Assembly: GCA_016873375.1 (NCBI GenBank)
Contig: VGXJ01000079.1
Span: forward strand, 1 to 7,510
Source of the DNA: Phycisphaerae bacterium
Lineage (GTDB): Bacteria; Planctomycetota; Phycisphaerae; Phycisphaerales; SM1A02
Direction: 5' to 3'
Length of the DNA: 7,510 nt
A program made the position numbers and the translations under genes. Positions 1 through 6,196 of this stretch are shown here, in pieces. How positions within the stretch are numbered: the first letter of the stretch is position 1; each line of letters begins with the position of its first letter. The notes under the pieces are model-generated. The model was not told where the DNA came from, did no database searches, and was given only the letters and a program-made list of their open reading frames with translations.

Positions 1-177
1 CAGTGCCAGAGCTGCCCCGCCGACCTCAACGGCAATGGGCAGGTCGACGGTGCCGATCTCGGCATCATCCTCGTCAACTGGGGCGGATCCTCGGGTCAAG
101 CCGACTTGAACGGCGACGGCCAGATCGATGGCGCAGACTTGGGGATCATCCTCGTGGCCTGGGGTCCCTGCGGCTGA
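1..177 (+). CDS. C-terminal fragment of a secreted dockerin/EF-hand-repeat protein (5' end outside window)
   Basis: Frame 1 is open from the window edge to a TGA at 175-177, giving 58 residues. Two near-identical 22-residue units are visible, each A-D-L-N-G-(N/D)-G-Q-(V/I)-D-G-A-D-L-G-I-I-L-V-x-W-G. The D-x-N-x-(N/D)-G-x-(V/I)-D-x-x-D spacing is the calcium-binding loop of type I dockerins and EF-hands. The fragment starts C-Q-S-C-P after the first residue and ends W-G-P-C-G, so Cys residues flank the repeat pair. In Phycisphaerae such ends are found on many large secreted proteins, where they are thought to act as a Ca-dependent fold or an anchoring tag rather than as part of a classical cellulosome; that role is inference. 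What the rest of the protein does cannot be known from here. It converges on the thioesterase gene with only 15 bp between the stop codons. Confidence 0.85.
   Translation, partial: QCQSCPADLNGNGQVDGADLGIILVNWGGSSGQADLNGDGQIDGADLGIILVAWGPCG
19..165 (+). repeat. Tandem dockerin-like coding repeat (two 66-nt units)
   Basis: Unit 1 spans 19-84 and unit 2 spans 100-165, separated by a 15-nt spacer encoding G-S-S-G-Q. The proteins are far more alike than the DNA: many differences are synonymous third-base or Leu-codon changes (ctc against ttg, gac against gat). This suggests an old duplication kept by selection on the protein rather than a recent DNA copy. Confidence 0.8.
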
Positions 178-192
178 CCCGGGGCGTCCCGT

Positions 193-591
193 TCAGTCCC
201 TCATCAGGCCTGCGGGCACCGCCTGAAGTCGTCCGTCGCGTCCAAGGCATGCGAGCGTCGTGGTGCCCTCGACCAGCAGCGTGGTTTCGCGCATCACGCG
301 GTAGCGATGCTCGATCTTCACCGGGCCGCTCGCCAGCAGTTCGCAGTGCACCGTCACCAGGTCGTCGTAGCGCGCGGGGGCGCGGTAGCGGGCCTCGAGC
401 CTGACTACTGCAAGCAAGAGCCCGGCTTCTTCCATGGCGCGATAGCTGCCGCCCTTGGAGCGCAGCAGTTCCGTGCGCGCCATCTCAAACCACACCGGAT
501 AGGCGGTGTGATGCACAACCCCCATCGGGTCGCACTCCACATAGCGCACTCGGACGGGCAGGTCGATCGATGCGAGCGGCGTGATGGTCAT
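193..591 (-). CDS. YbgC/FadM-family acyl-CoA thioesterase (hotdog fold)
   Basis: This 132-residue protein has the usual length of a single-hotdog 4HBT/YbgC thioesterase. The family signature lies at residues 17-36: R-Y-x-E-C-D-P-M-G-V-V-H-H-T-A-Y, with D21 as the expected catalytic Asp, then G24, H27/H28, Y31 and W34-F35-E36. A second conserved stretch, Y69-R-A-P-A-R-Y-D-D-L, is also typical (R-Y-x-x-P-x-x-Y-D-D). Such enzymes hydrolyse acyl-CoA or acyl-carrier-bound thioesters in the cytoplasm; the acyl group here cannot be predicted. The ATG (589-591) overlaps the TGA of the upstream methyltransferase as ATGA. The SD is weak, so translation is probably coupled. No signal peptide or membrane segment is seen. 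The family is sure; the substrate and orthology to E. coli ybgC are not. Confidence 0.9.
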   Translation of the reverse strand: MTITPLASIDLPVRVRYVECDPMGVVHHTAYPVWFEMARTELLRSKGGSYRAMEEAGLLLAVVRLEARYRAPARYDDLVTVHCELLASGPVKIEHRYRVMRETTLLVEGTTTLACLGRDGRLQAVPAGLMRD

Positions 592-1457
592 GCGGGCCCC
601 AGTACGGACATGCGCATGCCACTGTCCTCGGGACTGCGGAAGGTGAGTGCGCGGCCGTTGCGCGCCAGTTCCATGGAACTCGGGTCGGCCCAGGCGAGCG
701 GAATCGCTCCGCTGCGAAGGCAGAAGTCGCTTGGATCGACAGCCTGCAGGGATGGCAGGCCGATCTGCGATGCCAGGTAACTGTGGTAGGCGACGGTGCG
801 TGTCCGGACATCATCACGGAGGAGGTGATGCGACAGTCCGAACTCGACCACGGCCCGATTGGCTGTGTGGAAGGTAAGTGCTGCACGCAGCAGCGCAGCG
901 AAGCGTGGAGGCTCAAGGTAGTACGCAAGACCCTCGGCAATCCAAAGCGTAGGGCGATCCGCACGCCAGCCATGCGCCCGAAGGGCGGAGAGCAGCAAGC
1001 CGAGATTCGAAAGGTCGGCCTCGATCATCCTGATGCGGGATGCAACGACCGGGAAGAGCCGCTTCACCAGCACCTCCTTGTCGGCCTGATGGTGCAGGTC
1101 AACTTCCCAGACTCGGGAGTCGATGCAGTGATGCGCCCAATCGATTCCCGTTGCACTCCAACCCGCGCCGAGGACCACAACCTGCCGCCCCAAGGCGGGT
1201 GAGTTGATCGCCAAGGCGTTCATCCATGCCCAGAGCTGCCACTTGCGCAGCACGAAGTGCACTCGCGCATATGGCCAATGGCTCGCAACATGATCAGCCA
1301 TGTCGCGCCCTGCACCCGTATCGAGCATGCCCACATAGGTCCGGCCCGGATCCGTGTGTGCCGCCTCCTCGCCTGTCAGGCGCATCACCATGGCTGCGGT
1401 CACGCCCACATGCAGGCTCTTCAACGGTGCGTCGTTGATGTCCGCGGCCGGATTCAC
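588..1457 (-). CDS. LCM-type (PPM1-like) SAM-dependent methyltransferase
   Basis: This 289-residue class I methyltransferase resembles the leucine-carboxyl-methyltransferase (LCM)/TIGR00027 group, which includes bacterial O-methyltransferases of polyketides and other small molecules. The glycine-rich SAM loop is V93-V-V-L-G-A-G-W-S-A-T-G-I-D, the strand-2 acidic end is W117-E-V-D-L, motif III is I144?-E-A-D-L within residues 142-151, and W172-I-A-E-G-L-A-Y-Y-L is the family's strong W-x-x-E-G-L-x-x-Y-L motif. The N-terminus is shorter or more divergent than in typical members. The chosen start is GTG at 1455-1457, with no good SD but a TACCAT hexamer 6 nt upstream; an internal ATG at residue 23 is possible but would cut a conserved-looking helix. 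It is first in an operon with the thioesterase. The acceptor is unknown; a carboxylate or hydroxyl on an acyl or polyketide product is a guess drawn from the neighbour. Confidence 0.85.
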   Translation of the reverse strand: MNPAADINDAPLKSLHVGVTAAMVMRLTGEEAAHTDPGRTYVGMLDTGAGRDMADHVASHWPYARVHFVLRKWQLWAWMNALAINSPALGRQVVVLGAGWSATGIDWAHHCIDSRVWEVDLHHQADKEVLVKRLFPVVASRIRMIEADLSNLGLLLSALRAHGWRADRPTLWIAEGLAYYLEPPRFAALLRAALTFHTANRAVVEFGLSHHLLRDDVRTRTVAYHSYLASQIGLPSLQAVDPSDFCLRSGAIPLAWADPSSMELARNGRALTFRSPEDSGMRMSVLGPA

Positions 1458-1463
1458 GCACCG

Positions 1464-1469
1464 ATGGTA
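1464..1469 (-). promoter_or_regulatory. Candidate -10 hexamer (TACCAT) for the methyltransferase operon
   Basis: Read on the minus strand, TACCAT ends 6 nt before the GTG start at 1457. That spacing would put the transcript start on or next to the start codon, as in leaderless genes. No -35 box and no SD are visible. The match is to a degenerate TAnnnT pattern, so it could be chance. Confidence 0.3.
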
Positions 1470-1491
1470 CGGCCCCAGCGCACACGCGCGG

Positions 1492-1497
1492 TACGCT
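1492..1497 (+). promoter_or_regulatory. Candidate -10 hexamer (TACGCT) for the PEBP gene
   Basis: TACGCT ends 7 nt before the ATG at 1505, the spacing expected if transcription begins at the start codon. The 20 nt upstream of the ATG contain no SD-like purine run. No -35 box is recognisable at 16-18 nt upstream. Confidence 0.35.
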
Positions 1498-1504
1498 TGC
1501 GCTC

Positions 1505-2146
1505 ATGAGCACGCTCTCCTCGATCGTCCTTGCTTCGTTCGTGATGCCCATCATCACGGCCCTCGCGGTGCAGGTGCCGCCTGCTTCGGCGCCTGCGGTT
1601 CCCGGCGCCGCTCCTGCAGCGCCCAACGATGCATCCAAGCCGGCTGATGCCGCGCCCAAGGATGCTGCCAAGGCTGAGTTCACCGTAAAGAGCCCTGCAT
1701 TCAAGAACAACGAGCGCTTTCCCGTCGAGTATTCGACCGATGGCGAGAATGTCTCGCCCGAGATTTCGTGGGAGGGCACGCCAGCGGGCACGAAGTCCTT
1801 CGCGTTGATCTGCCACGATCCTGATGCCGGCCAGTTCATCCACTGGATCGCCTGGAACATCCCCGCCGACTGCAAGGGCCTGCCGCGTGGCCTGAAGCGC
1901 GCCGCCACGCTCGATGACCCAAAGGGCATGCGCCAGGGGTTCACCGGCTGGGGCAAGTCAAAGGGCGAGGGCTATCTGGGCCCGGCGCCGGGCAAGGGCT
2001 CGGGTGATCATCACTACACCTTCACGGTCGTCGCGCTCGATACCGACTTCCCCGCCGACAAGGTCTTCACCGCACGCGAGCTCCGCTCGGCGATGAAGGG
2101 TCATGTCCTCGGCAAGGCCGAACTCGTCGGGATCTTCAGTCGCTGA
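1505..2146 (+). CDS. Exported YbhB/YbcL-family PEBP (Raf kinase inhibitor-like) protein
   Basis: This 213-residue protein has a hydrophobic N-terminus (about residues 5-22, ending T-A-L-A-V-Q) that looks like a signal peptide. An Ala/Pro/Lys-rich linker follows (about 23-57), then a full phosphatidylethanolamine-binding-protein domain from about 58 to 213. The ligand-pocket motifs are present: D105-P-D-A-G-Q-F-I-H-W (PEBP conserved region 1, with H113-W), N118-I-P, and G154-E-G-Y-L-G-P-A-P followed by D168-H-H-Y-T-F-T-V-V-A-L-D (conserved region 2). Bacterial members bind small anionic ligands in a pocket formed by these residues; their physiological role is mostly unknown. Many bacterial homologues are cytoplasmic and lack a linker, so this one is probably periplasmic or surface-linked. 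It is a single gene, divergent from the methyltransferase and convergent with the ABC operon. The ATG at 1505 gives the signal peptide; no SD is visible. Confidence 0.92.
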   Translation: MSTLSSIVLASFVMPIITALAVQVPPASAPAVPGAAPAAPNDASKPADAAPKDAAKAEFTVKSPAFKNNERFPVEYSTDGENVSPEISWEGTPAGTKSFALICHDPDAGQFIHWIAWNIPADCKGLPRGLKRAATLDDPKGMRQGFTGWGKSKGEGYLGPAPGKGSGDHHYTFTVVALDTDFPADKVFTARELRSAMKGHVLGKAELVGIFSR

Positions 2147-2151
2147 GCCCG

Positions 2152-2188
2152 CATCCTGCCCCGCGGGCTGCGTGCGCCGCGCAGGATG
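2152..2188. terminator. Hairpin between convergent genes, possible bidirectional terminator
   Basis: CATCCTGC (2152-2159) pairs perfectly with GCAGGATG (2181-2188). After a 3-nt bulge, GCGG (2163-2166) pairs with CCGC (2177-2180), leaving a 10-nt loop. It begins 5 nt after the PEBP stop codon and lies downstream of the ABC operon on the other strand. There is no U-tract on either side, so it is not a classical intrinsic terminator; it may stabilise 3' ends or work with a factor. Confidence 0.45.
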
Positions 2189-2214
2189 GCAAGCTGCGCG
2201 CGTCTGAGAGATTG

Positions 2215-2256
2215 CACGGATCCGTGAGCCTCGGCCGCGGCAAACGCCTCAAGGCG
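2215..2256. repeat. Small palindromes at the 3' end of the ABC operon
   Basis: CACGGATCCGTG at 2215-2226 is a perfect 12-bp palindrome. GCCGCGGC (2234-2241) is an 8-bp palindrome. CGCC-tcaa-GGCG (2245-2256) is a tetraloop hairpin that includes the stop codon of the DUF4340 gene. They may help end transcription of the minus-strand operon, but in GC-rich DNA short palindromes are common. Confidence 0.35.
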
Positions 2257-3316
2257 AACCGGCAGGCGAGATCACGGTCGGCTGCGTTCCGGGCGCGAGC
2301 TGATCGGCGTTCACCGGTGCCGGTGGCGGCGGGAACAGGATCGCCGACAGGCTCGTCGCGCGCCACGACGGCAGCTTGAATTCGAAGCCTGCGCAGCGAG
2401 TGCCGGCCTTGTCGAGGTTCGTCACGCGGTCGCGCTCGACCTCGTCGGTCGGCTCGGGCTGGTCGGGCAGGCGCTCCACGTTCACCCTCATCCAAAGATC
2501 GCTGCCCTCCTTCGCGATGTCGAGATCGATGGCGCGCGAGCGGGAGATCACGCGGACCAGGCGGTGCTCCGGATGCTCCTTGGCAGCGCGGACATCGTCG
2601 ATCTCCAGGCGCGCAAGGAGTTCGGGGATGGTGCGCTGAGCGCTCTCGCGCTGGTTCTCGAGCAGCAATGCCACGGGCTCGACCTGCGCGGCCGTCCATG
2701 CGCCGGCGTCGCCGCGCGTGAACTCGACGCCACCGACCGTGAACCGGTCGAGGTCGCCGCTGGGCAGCGTCATGAGCTGGCGGTCGATGTAGTTCACCAG
2801 CTCCAGCGTGCTGCGAAACATTCCAGAGCACTTCCATGCCTGTGATTCGCCCAGGAGCCTGGCGAATTGTACCTCTGGGCTCAATCGCTCCTTGCCGATC
2901 ACGACCTCGGCGATCGGCGCCTCGCCTGCCAACACCTTGACCAGCTTGGCCGCACCCCGGTCATCGGGCCAGGCCAGGCTCAGCTCACCGAGCCGCTCTT
3001 GCACGCTCGTCATGGGCTCGATCTTTTCCAGGCTCGCGAGTGCGGCGAGGATCTCGTTCACGCGCACGGTTTCGGCACGGAAGCTTCCGGCGTCGGGCAG
3101 CACCCACGCGTCAGCATCCTTGCGCAAGCGAAGGGCCTTGGTGCCCTGCACGAGCTCGATCGCGGTGATCTCCTTGGCGCGCGGTGCGAGCGTGGCGACC
3201 AGGGGCTCGCGTGCACCGCGGGGGGCTTCGCCCGTCTCGGCGGTCGGCTTGACGAGGATGGCCACGGCGACGAGTGCCGCCGCGACCAGGCTGATGGCAA
3301 GGATCGGTCGCTTCAT
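2249..3316 (-). CDS. DUF4340 domain protein, membrane-anchored partner of the ABC system
   Basis: This 355-residue protein has one N-terminal membrane anchor (about residues 4-22, after M-K-R-P) and a large domain outside the membrane. The start of the domain has the DUF4340 look: I50-T-A-I-E-L-V-Q-G-T-K-A-L-R-L-R-K-D, then D69-A-W-V-L-P-D near residue 70, a helix pair at 82-112, and F167-x-S-T-L-E-L-V-N before L181-M-T-L. The last 30 residues are Pro-rich and probably disordered. DUF4340 proteins are often encoded next to GldG-like proteins; their biochemical role is not known. The gene is last in the four-gene operon. TGA of the GldG-like gene and this ATG are separated by 3 nt (3317-3319), and AAGAAGG at 3325-3331 (minus strand) is a suitable SD 8 nt from the ATG. 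Family assignment rests on domain style plus context. Confidence 0.85.
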   Translation of the reverse strand: MKRPILAISLVAAALVAVAILVKPTAETGEAPRGAREPLVATLAPRAKEITAIELVQGTKALRLRKDADAWVLPDAGSFRAETVRVNEILAALASLEKIEPMTSVQERLGELSLAWPDDRGAAKLVKVLAGEAPIAEVVIGKERLSPEVQFARLLGESQAWKCSGMFRSTLELVNYIDRQLMTLPSGDLDRFTVGGVEFTRGDAGAWTAAQVEPVALLLENQRESAQRTIPELLARLEIDDVRAAKEHPEHRLVRVISRSRAIDLDIAKEGSDLWMRVNVERLPDQPEPTDEVERDRVTNLDKAGTRCAGFEFKLPSWRATSLSAILFPPPPAPVNADQLAPGTQPTVISPAGSP

Positions 3317-3319
3317 GGG

Positions 3320-5458
3320 TCAGGCCTTCTTGGTGCTTCGATGCAGGTGCGAACGGCGGGCGAGCATGATGGCCGCAAGGCCAGCCACGACCAGAGGCCA
3401 TGCCACCACGTTGATGAGCATCAGCCGGGTACCCAAGCCCTCGACTTCGCGGCGGAGGTTGAACTGCACCGAGCGAAGCTCCTTGCGCGCGGCAAGCGTC
3501 TGCTCTTCGAGCTTGATGACTTCCGCTTCCTGCTCAGGCGAGAGAATCAGCTGGTTTTCCGGCGTCTTCTGGGCCTGCAGCTCGGTAAGCCGCGCTTCCG
3601 ACTGCCTGATCTGGTTCTGCAGTTCGCGCTCCCGGTCGAGGTACTGCTTCTCGGCCGCCTTTCGGATTTCCTCGACGCGGTCGAAGGGGCGCTGGTACTT
3701 GCCGCGCGCGCGCAGGTTCAGCAGGGCTTCGTCGCCCGTGAACATCTCGAGTACGTTGAGCACGAACGCACCGTTGTCGGCCATCACGCGCGAGCCAAGC
3801 ACGAGGTTGCCCATGCGTTGCTGCTCGATCCAATTCTGGTCCGAGAGAAGGTCGGCATCCGCCACGATCACGATGTTGCCGGTGCCGGCGCGCGGAGCCT
3901 TGGCGGGTGATGGCGGAATCGGTGCCGACGCTGGCACCGTCGGGGCTTGCTCCGGTGCCGGTGAGGGCTGGGTGGGAGTTGGCGATGCGGCCGGCGCTGG
4001 ATCTTGGAAGGGGCCCTTGCCCGGAGCAGCATCAGCTGGCGCGGGCGCGGCGGCCGGTGTCGCTGGCGCAGGTGCTGAAGCGGCGGGAGCCGATGCTGGT
4101 GCGGCCGGGGCCGCCGGGATCTCGCTGCCATCCGGCGCGAGCATCACGGGCTTACTCGATTCTGGCGGCGCGATGGTCGGATTGCCCGCCTCGTCGTAGG
4201 CCGCCTCGATCGGCCCCTGCACGCGCACCGCAAGCACATTGCGCTTGCCCTCAGGCTTGAAGTCGCGCATCAAGCCCTCGGGATCCGGGAAAAACTGGAT
4301 CCGCACGCCGTCGAGCCGCATCGACTCGGCGCTGGATTCCATGAGCGGCTTCACGGCCGCCCTGTTCGACTCGCGGATGTCGATCGCACCCATGGTCTGC
4401 GTGTTGATCTGCGAGAGGCGGCCCGTGCTTGGATCGTTCTTGGCCAGCGCACCTTCGCGAAGGGCCAGCCAGATCAGGTAGTCCATGACCTGGACCGGCC
4501 CTTGGCTGCGTACGCGCACACGCTGCGCGTAGGTCGAGTCGGCCACCACCTTGCTGCGGGTCCACTCGATCCCCCAGGATCGCGTGAGCGGGCCCAGGTC
4601 GCTCGACTTGTCGCCCGAGCCGCCGCTGAAGCGATCCTCAGACGGCTGCGCTTCGCAGTGCGGATCAAGGAAGGCAAGGATGCGACCGCCCTTTAACGCG
4701 TAGGTGTCGATTGAGCGCAAGAGGTCCGTCGAGAGTTCGCGCGGGTGCACGATGACCAGCGCATCGAGCCCGTCCGGCAGTGCCGCATCGGTCGTGGCGA
4801 TGTCCTTGACCTGATAGAGCTGCTTGAGCTGCAGGTAGATCTGCCACGGCTCGGCGGGTTGGCGCGGGTCGGCAGGATTTGCGCCACCGCCGGCCAGCGG
4901 CAGTGAGGACAAGAGGCCGATCGTCGGCTTCTTCACCTTGCCGATCGATTGCACGAGCCGCATCACGTCGTATTCAAGGAACGGTTCCTTGTTGGGATCG
5001 AGGAACGGCATCGCCTCGGCTTGGTCGACGGAGTTCTTCGCGACCAAGCCGAGCATCAGCTCCTTGCCCGATCCATCAAGGCGCAGCGGCGCAATGCCCG
5101 CAGCGCGCGCCTCGTCCTGCGCTTCGCTGAAGGGAGCCGGATCGATCACGCGCAGCGTGATGCGGCCCTTGCTCGCTTGCGCCACTTCCTGCAGGAATTC
5201 GCGCACGCGGTTGGCGTAGGACTGGATCTGCGGCATGCCTTGCGCCGCCTCGGCCGAGTAGTAGAAGTCGAGCTTCACCGGCTCATCGAGGCGCTGCACG
5301 AGCGGTGCCACGGCGGGGGAGAGCGAGTAGAGGCGATCCTCGGTCAGGTCCAGGCGCAGGCCGCGGACCGCGTACGTGCTGGCCACGGCAAAGGCGCAGA
5401 GCGCCACGGTCACGCCGGCGAAGGCCCCGATGATCCCGATCGTTCGTGCGTTGGTCAT
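3320..5458 (-). CDS. GldG-family ABC transporter auxiliary protein with Ala/Pro-rich insert
   Basis: This 712-residue protein has a membrane helix at each end (about 7-30 and 679-700), so most of it should lie outside the cytoplasmic membrane. After the first helix comes the GldG-family hallmark R34-L-D-L-T-E-D-R-L-Y-S-L-S. An N-terminal domain (about 57-175) contains Y66-Y-S and F152-L-D-P-N-K-E-P-F-L-E-Y-D. Next is an ABC_transp_aux-like (PF09822) domain from about 177 to 440, with L232-A-L-V-I-V-H-P, G257-x-x-x-L-A-F-L-D-P-H and W295-G-I-E-W. An Ala/Pro-rich stretch (about 445-525) precedes the typical late strand N528-I-V-I-V-A-D-A-D-L-L-S-D. Residues about 592-670 are rich in Glu, Gln, Arg and Leu and look like a coiled coil. 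In Flavobacterium GldG acts with GldA and GldF in gliding; for other phyla the role is unknown. It lies 3 nt after the permease gene, with AAGAAGG at 5470-5476 as a likely SD. Confidence 0.92.
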   Translation of the reverse strand: MTNARTIGIIGAFAGVTVALCAFAVASTYAVRGLRLDLTEDRLYSLSPAVAPLVQRLDEPVKLDFYYSAEAAQGMPQIQSYANRVREFLQEVAQASKGRITLRVIDPAPFSEAQDEARAAGIAPLRLDGSGKELMLGLVAKNSVDQAEAMPFLDPNKEPFLEYDVMRLVQSIGKVKKPTIGLLSSLPLAGGGANPADPRQPAEPWQIYLQLKQLYQVKDIATTDAALPDGLDALVIVHPRELSTDLLRSIDTYALKGGRILAFLDPHCEAQPSEDRFSGGSGDKSSDLGPLTRSWGIEWTRSKVVADSTYAQRVRVRSQGPVQVMDYLIWLALREGALAKNDPSTGRLSQINTQTMGAIDIRESNRAAVKPLMESSAESMRLDGVRIQFFPDPEGLMRDFKPEGKRNVLAVRVQGPIEAAYDEAGNPTIAPPESSKPVMLAPDGSEIPAAPAAPASAPAASAPAPATPAAAPAPADAAPGKGPFQDPAPAASPTPTQPSPAPEQAPTVPASAPIPPSPAKAPRAGTGNIVIVADADLLSDQNWIEQQRMGNLVLGSRVMADNGAFVLNVLEMFTGDEALLNLRARGKYQRPFDRVEEIRKAAEKQYLDRERELQNQIRQSEARLTELQAQKTPENQLILSPEQEAEVIKLEEQTLAARKELRSVQFNLRREVEGLGTRLMLINVVAWPLVVAGLAAIMLARRSHLHRSTKKA
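3884..4126 (-). repeat. Low-complexity Ala/Pro-coding insert inside the GldG-like gene
   Basis: This segment encodes about residues 445-525 of the GldG-like protein, almost wholly Ala, Pro, Ser and Thr with a few Gln, Gly, Lys and Asp. There is no single exact DNA repeat unit; short motifs such as A-P-A-P, A-A-P-A and S-P-A-P recur irregularly. It sits inside the outer domain rather than at an end, and is expected to be an extended flexible linker. A similar composition occurs in the PEBP linker of this window. Confidence 0.8.
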
Positions 5459-5461
5459 GGC

Positions 5462-6196
5462 TCAGTCCGCCTTCTTCCACTCGATGAGCAGGATGTTCAG
5501 CCACAGGAACGCGGCCACCACGGCTGCGAAGAACAGCACATCGCGCAGGTCGATGACCCCACGCTGCATCGGCTCGAAGTGCGTGAGCAGGCTCACGCTG
5601 GCGACCGCTTCGGCCACGCCGGGGCTCGCCCAGCCGCCCAGGAAGTCAAGCACGACCGGATAGCCGGCCATGAGCAGCAGGAAACAGACCACTGCGCAGA
5701 GCACGAAGGCCACGACCTGGTTCTTGGTGACGGCGCTGAGTGCGCTGCCGATCGCCAGGAACGCACCGGCCATGAGTGCACTTCCCACATAGCCCGCCAC
5801 GATCGCACCACGATCGGGTTCACCGAGGTACGCGACCGTGAGCCAAATCGGCACGGTGAGGACGAGCGCGACGCACGCGAACGCCCACGCCGCCAGCCAC
5901 TTGCCCACGACCAGGTCGCGGATCGAGATCGGCAGCGTGGTCACCAGCTCGATCGTGCCGATGCGGCGTTCCTCGGCCCAGAGCCGCATGCTGATCGCGG
6001 GAACCAGGAAGAGGAACAGCCAGGGATTGAAGTCGAAGAAGGGCCGCAGGTCGGCTTGGCCGCGCTCGTAGAGCTGGCCCACATTGAAGGTGAAGATCCC
6101 CGTCAGGAACAGGAACATCACCAGGAAGACTGCCGCGAGCGGCGTGTTGAAGTACGCCGTGAATTCGCGGCGAACGATCGGTGCCAGGCGGCTCAT
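5462..6196 (-). CDS. ABC-2 type membrane permease (GldF-like)
   Basis: This 244-residue integral membrane protein has six likely helices, at about residues 18-38, 57-73, 98-122, 132-154, 159-183 and 217-238. It has the ABC-2 permease layout: a short cytoplasmic N-terminus with an amphipathic start (R-R-E-F-T-A-Y-F-N-T-P-L), a cytoplasmic coupling segment after helix 2 reading W73-A-E-E-R-R-I-G-T-I-E-L-V-T-T-L-P-I-S, and a Lys-rich C-terminus. The A-E-E-R-x-x-G-T-I-E-L-x-x-T-L-P motif is shared with GldF and other permeases of this branch. It would form a dimer driven by the ATPase of the upstream gene. Its ATG (6194-6196) overlaps the ATPase TGA as ATGA, with GGAG on the minus strand at 6205-6208 as an SD 8 nt away. 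Substrate unknown. Confidence 0.93.
   Translation of the reverse strand: MSRLAPIVRREFTAYFNTPLAAVFLVMFLFLTGIFTFNVGQLYERGQADLRPFFDFNPWLFLFLVPAISMRLWAEERRIGTIELVTTLPISIRDLVVGKWLAAWAFACVALVLTVPIWLTVAYLGEPDRGAIVAGYVGSALMAGAFLAIGSALSAVTKNQVVAFVLCAVVCFLLLMAGYPVVLDFLGGWASPGVAEAVASVSLLTHFEPMQRGVIDLRDVLFFAAVVAAFLWLNILLIEWKKAD

Noticed and set aside
80..84. Glu in place of Gln in the ATPase Q-loop (residue 84) as a sign of an inactive enzyme
   Set aside because: G-Y-L-P-E is usual in the GldA-like branch, and Walker A, Walker B, signature and switch His are all intact. The coordinates given are residue numbers of the ATPase.
2808..4199. 463-codon plus-strand frame rich in Ser, Arg and Ala
   Set aside because: It lies antisense to the DUF4340 and GldG-like genes, with no motif and no SD; its Gly/Ala-rich end mirrors the Ala/Pro insert on the other strand.
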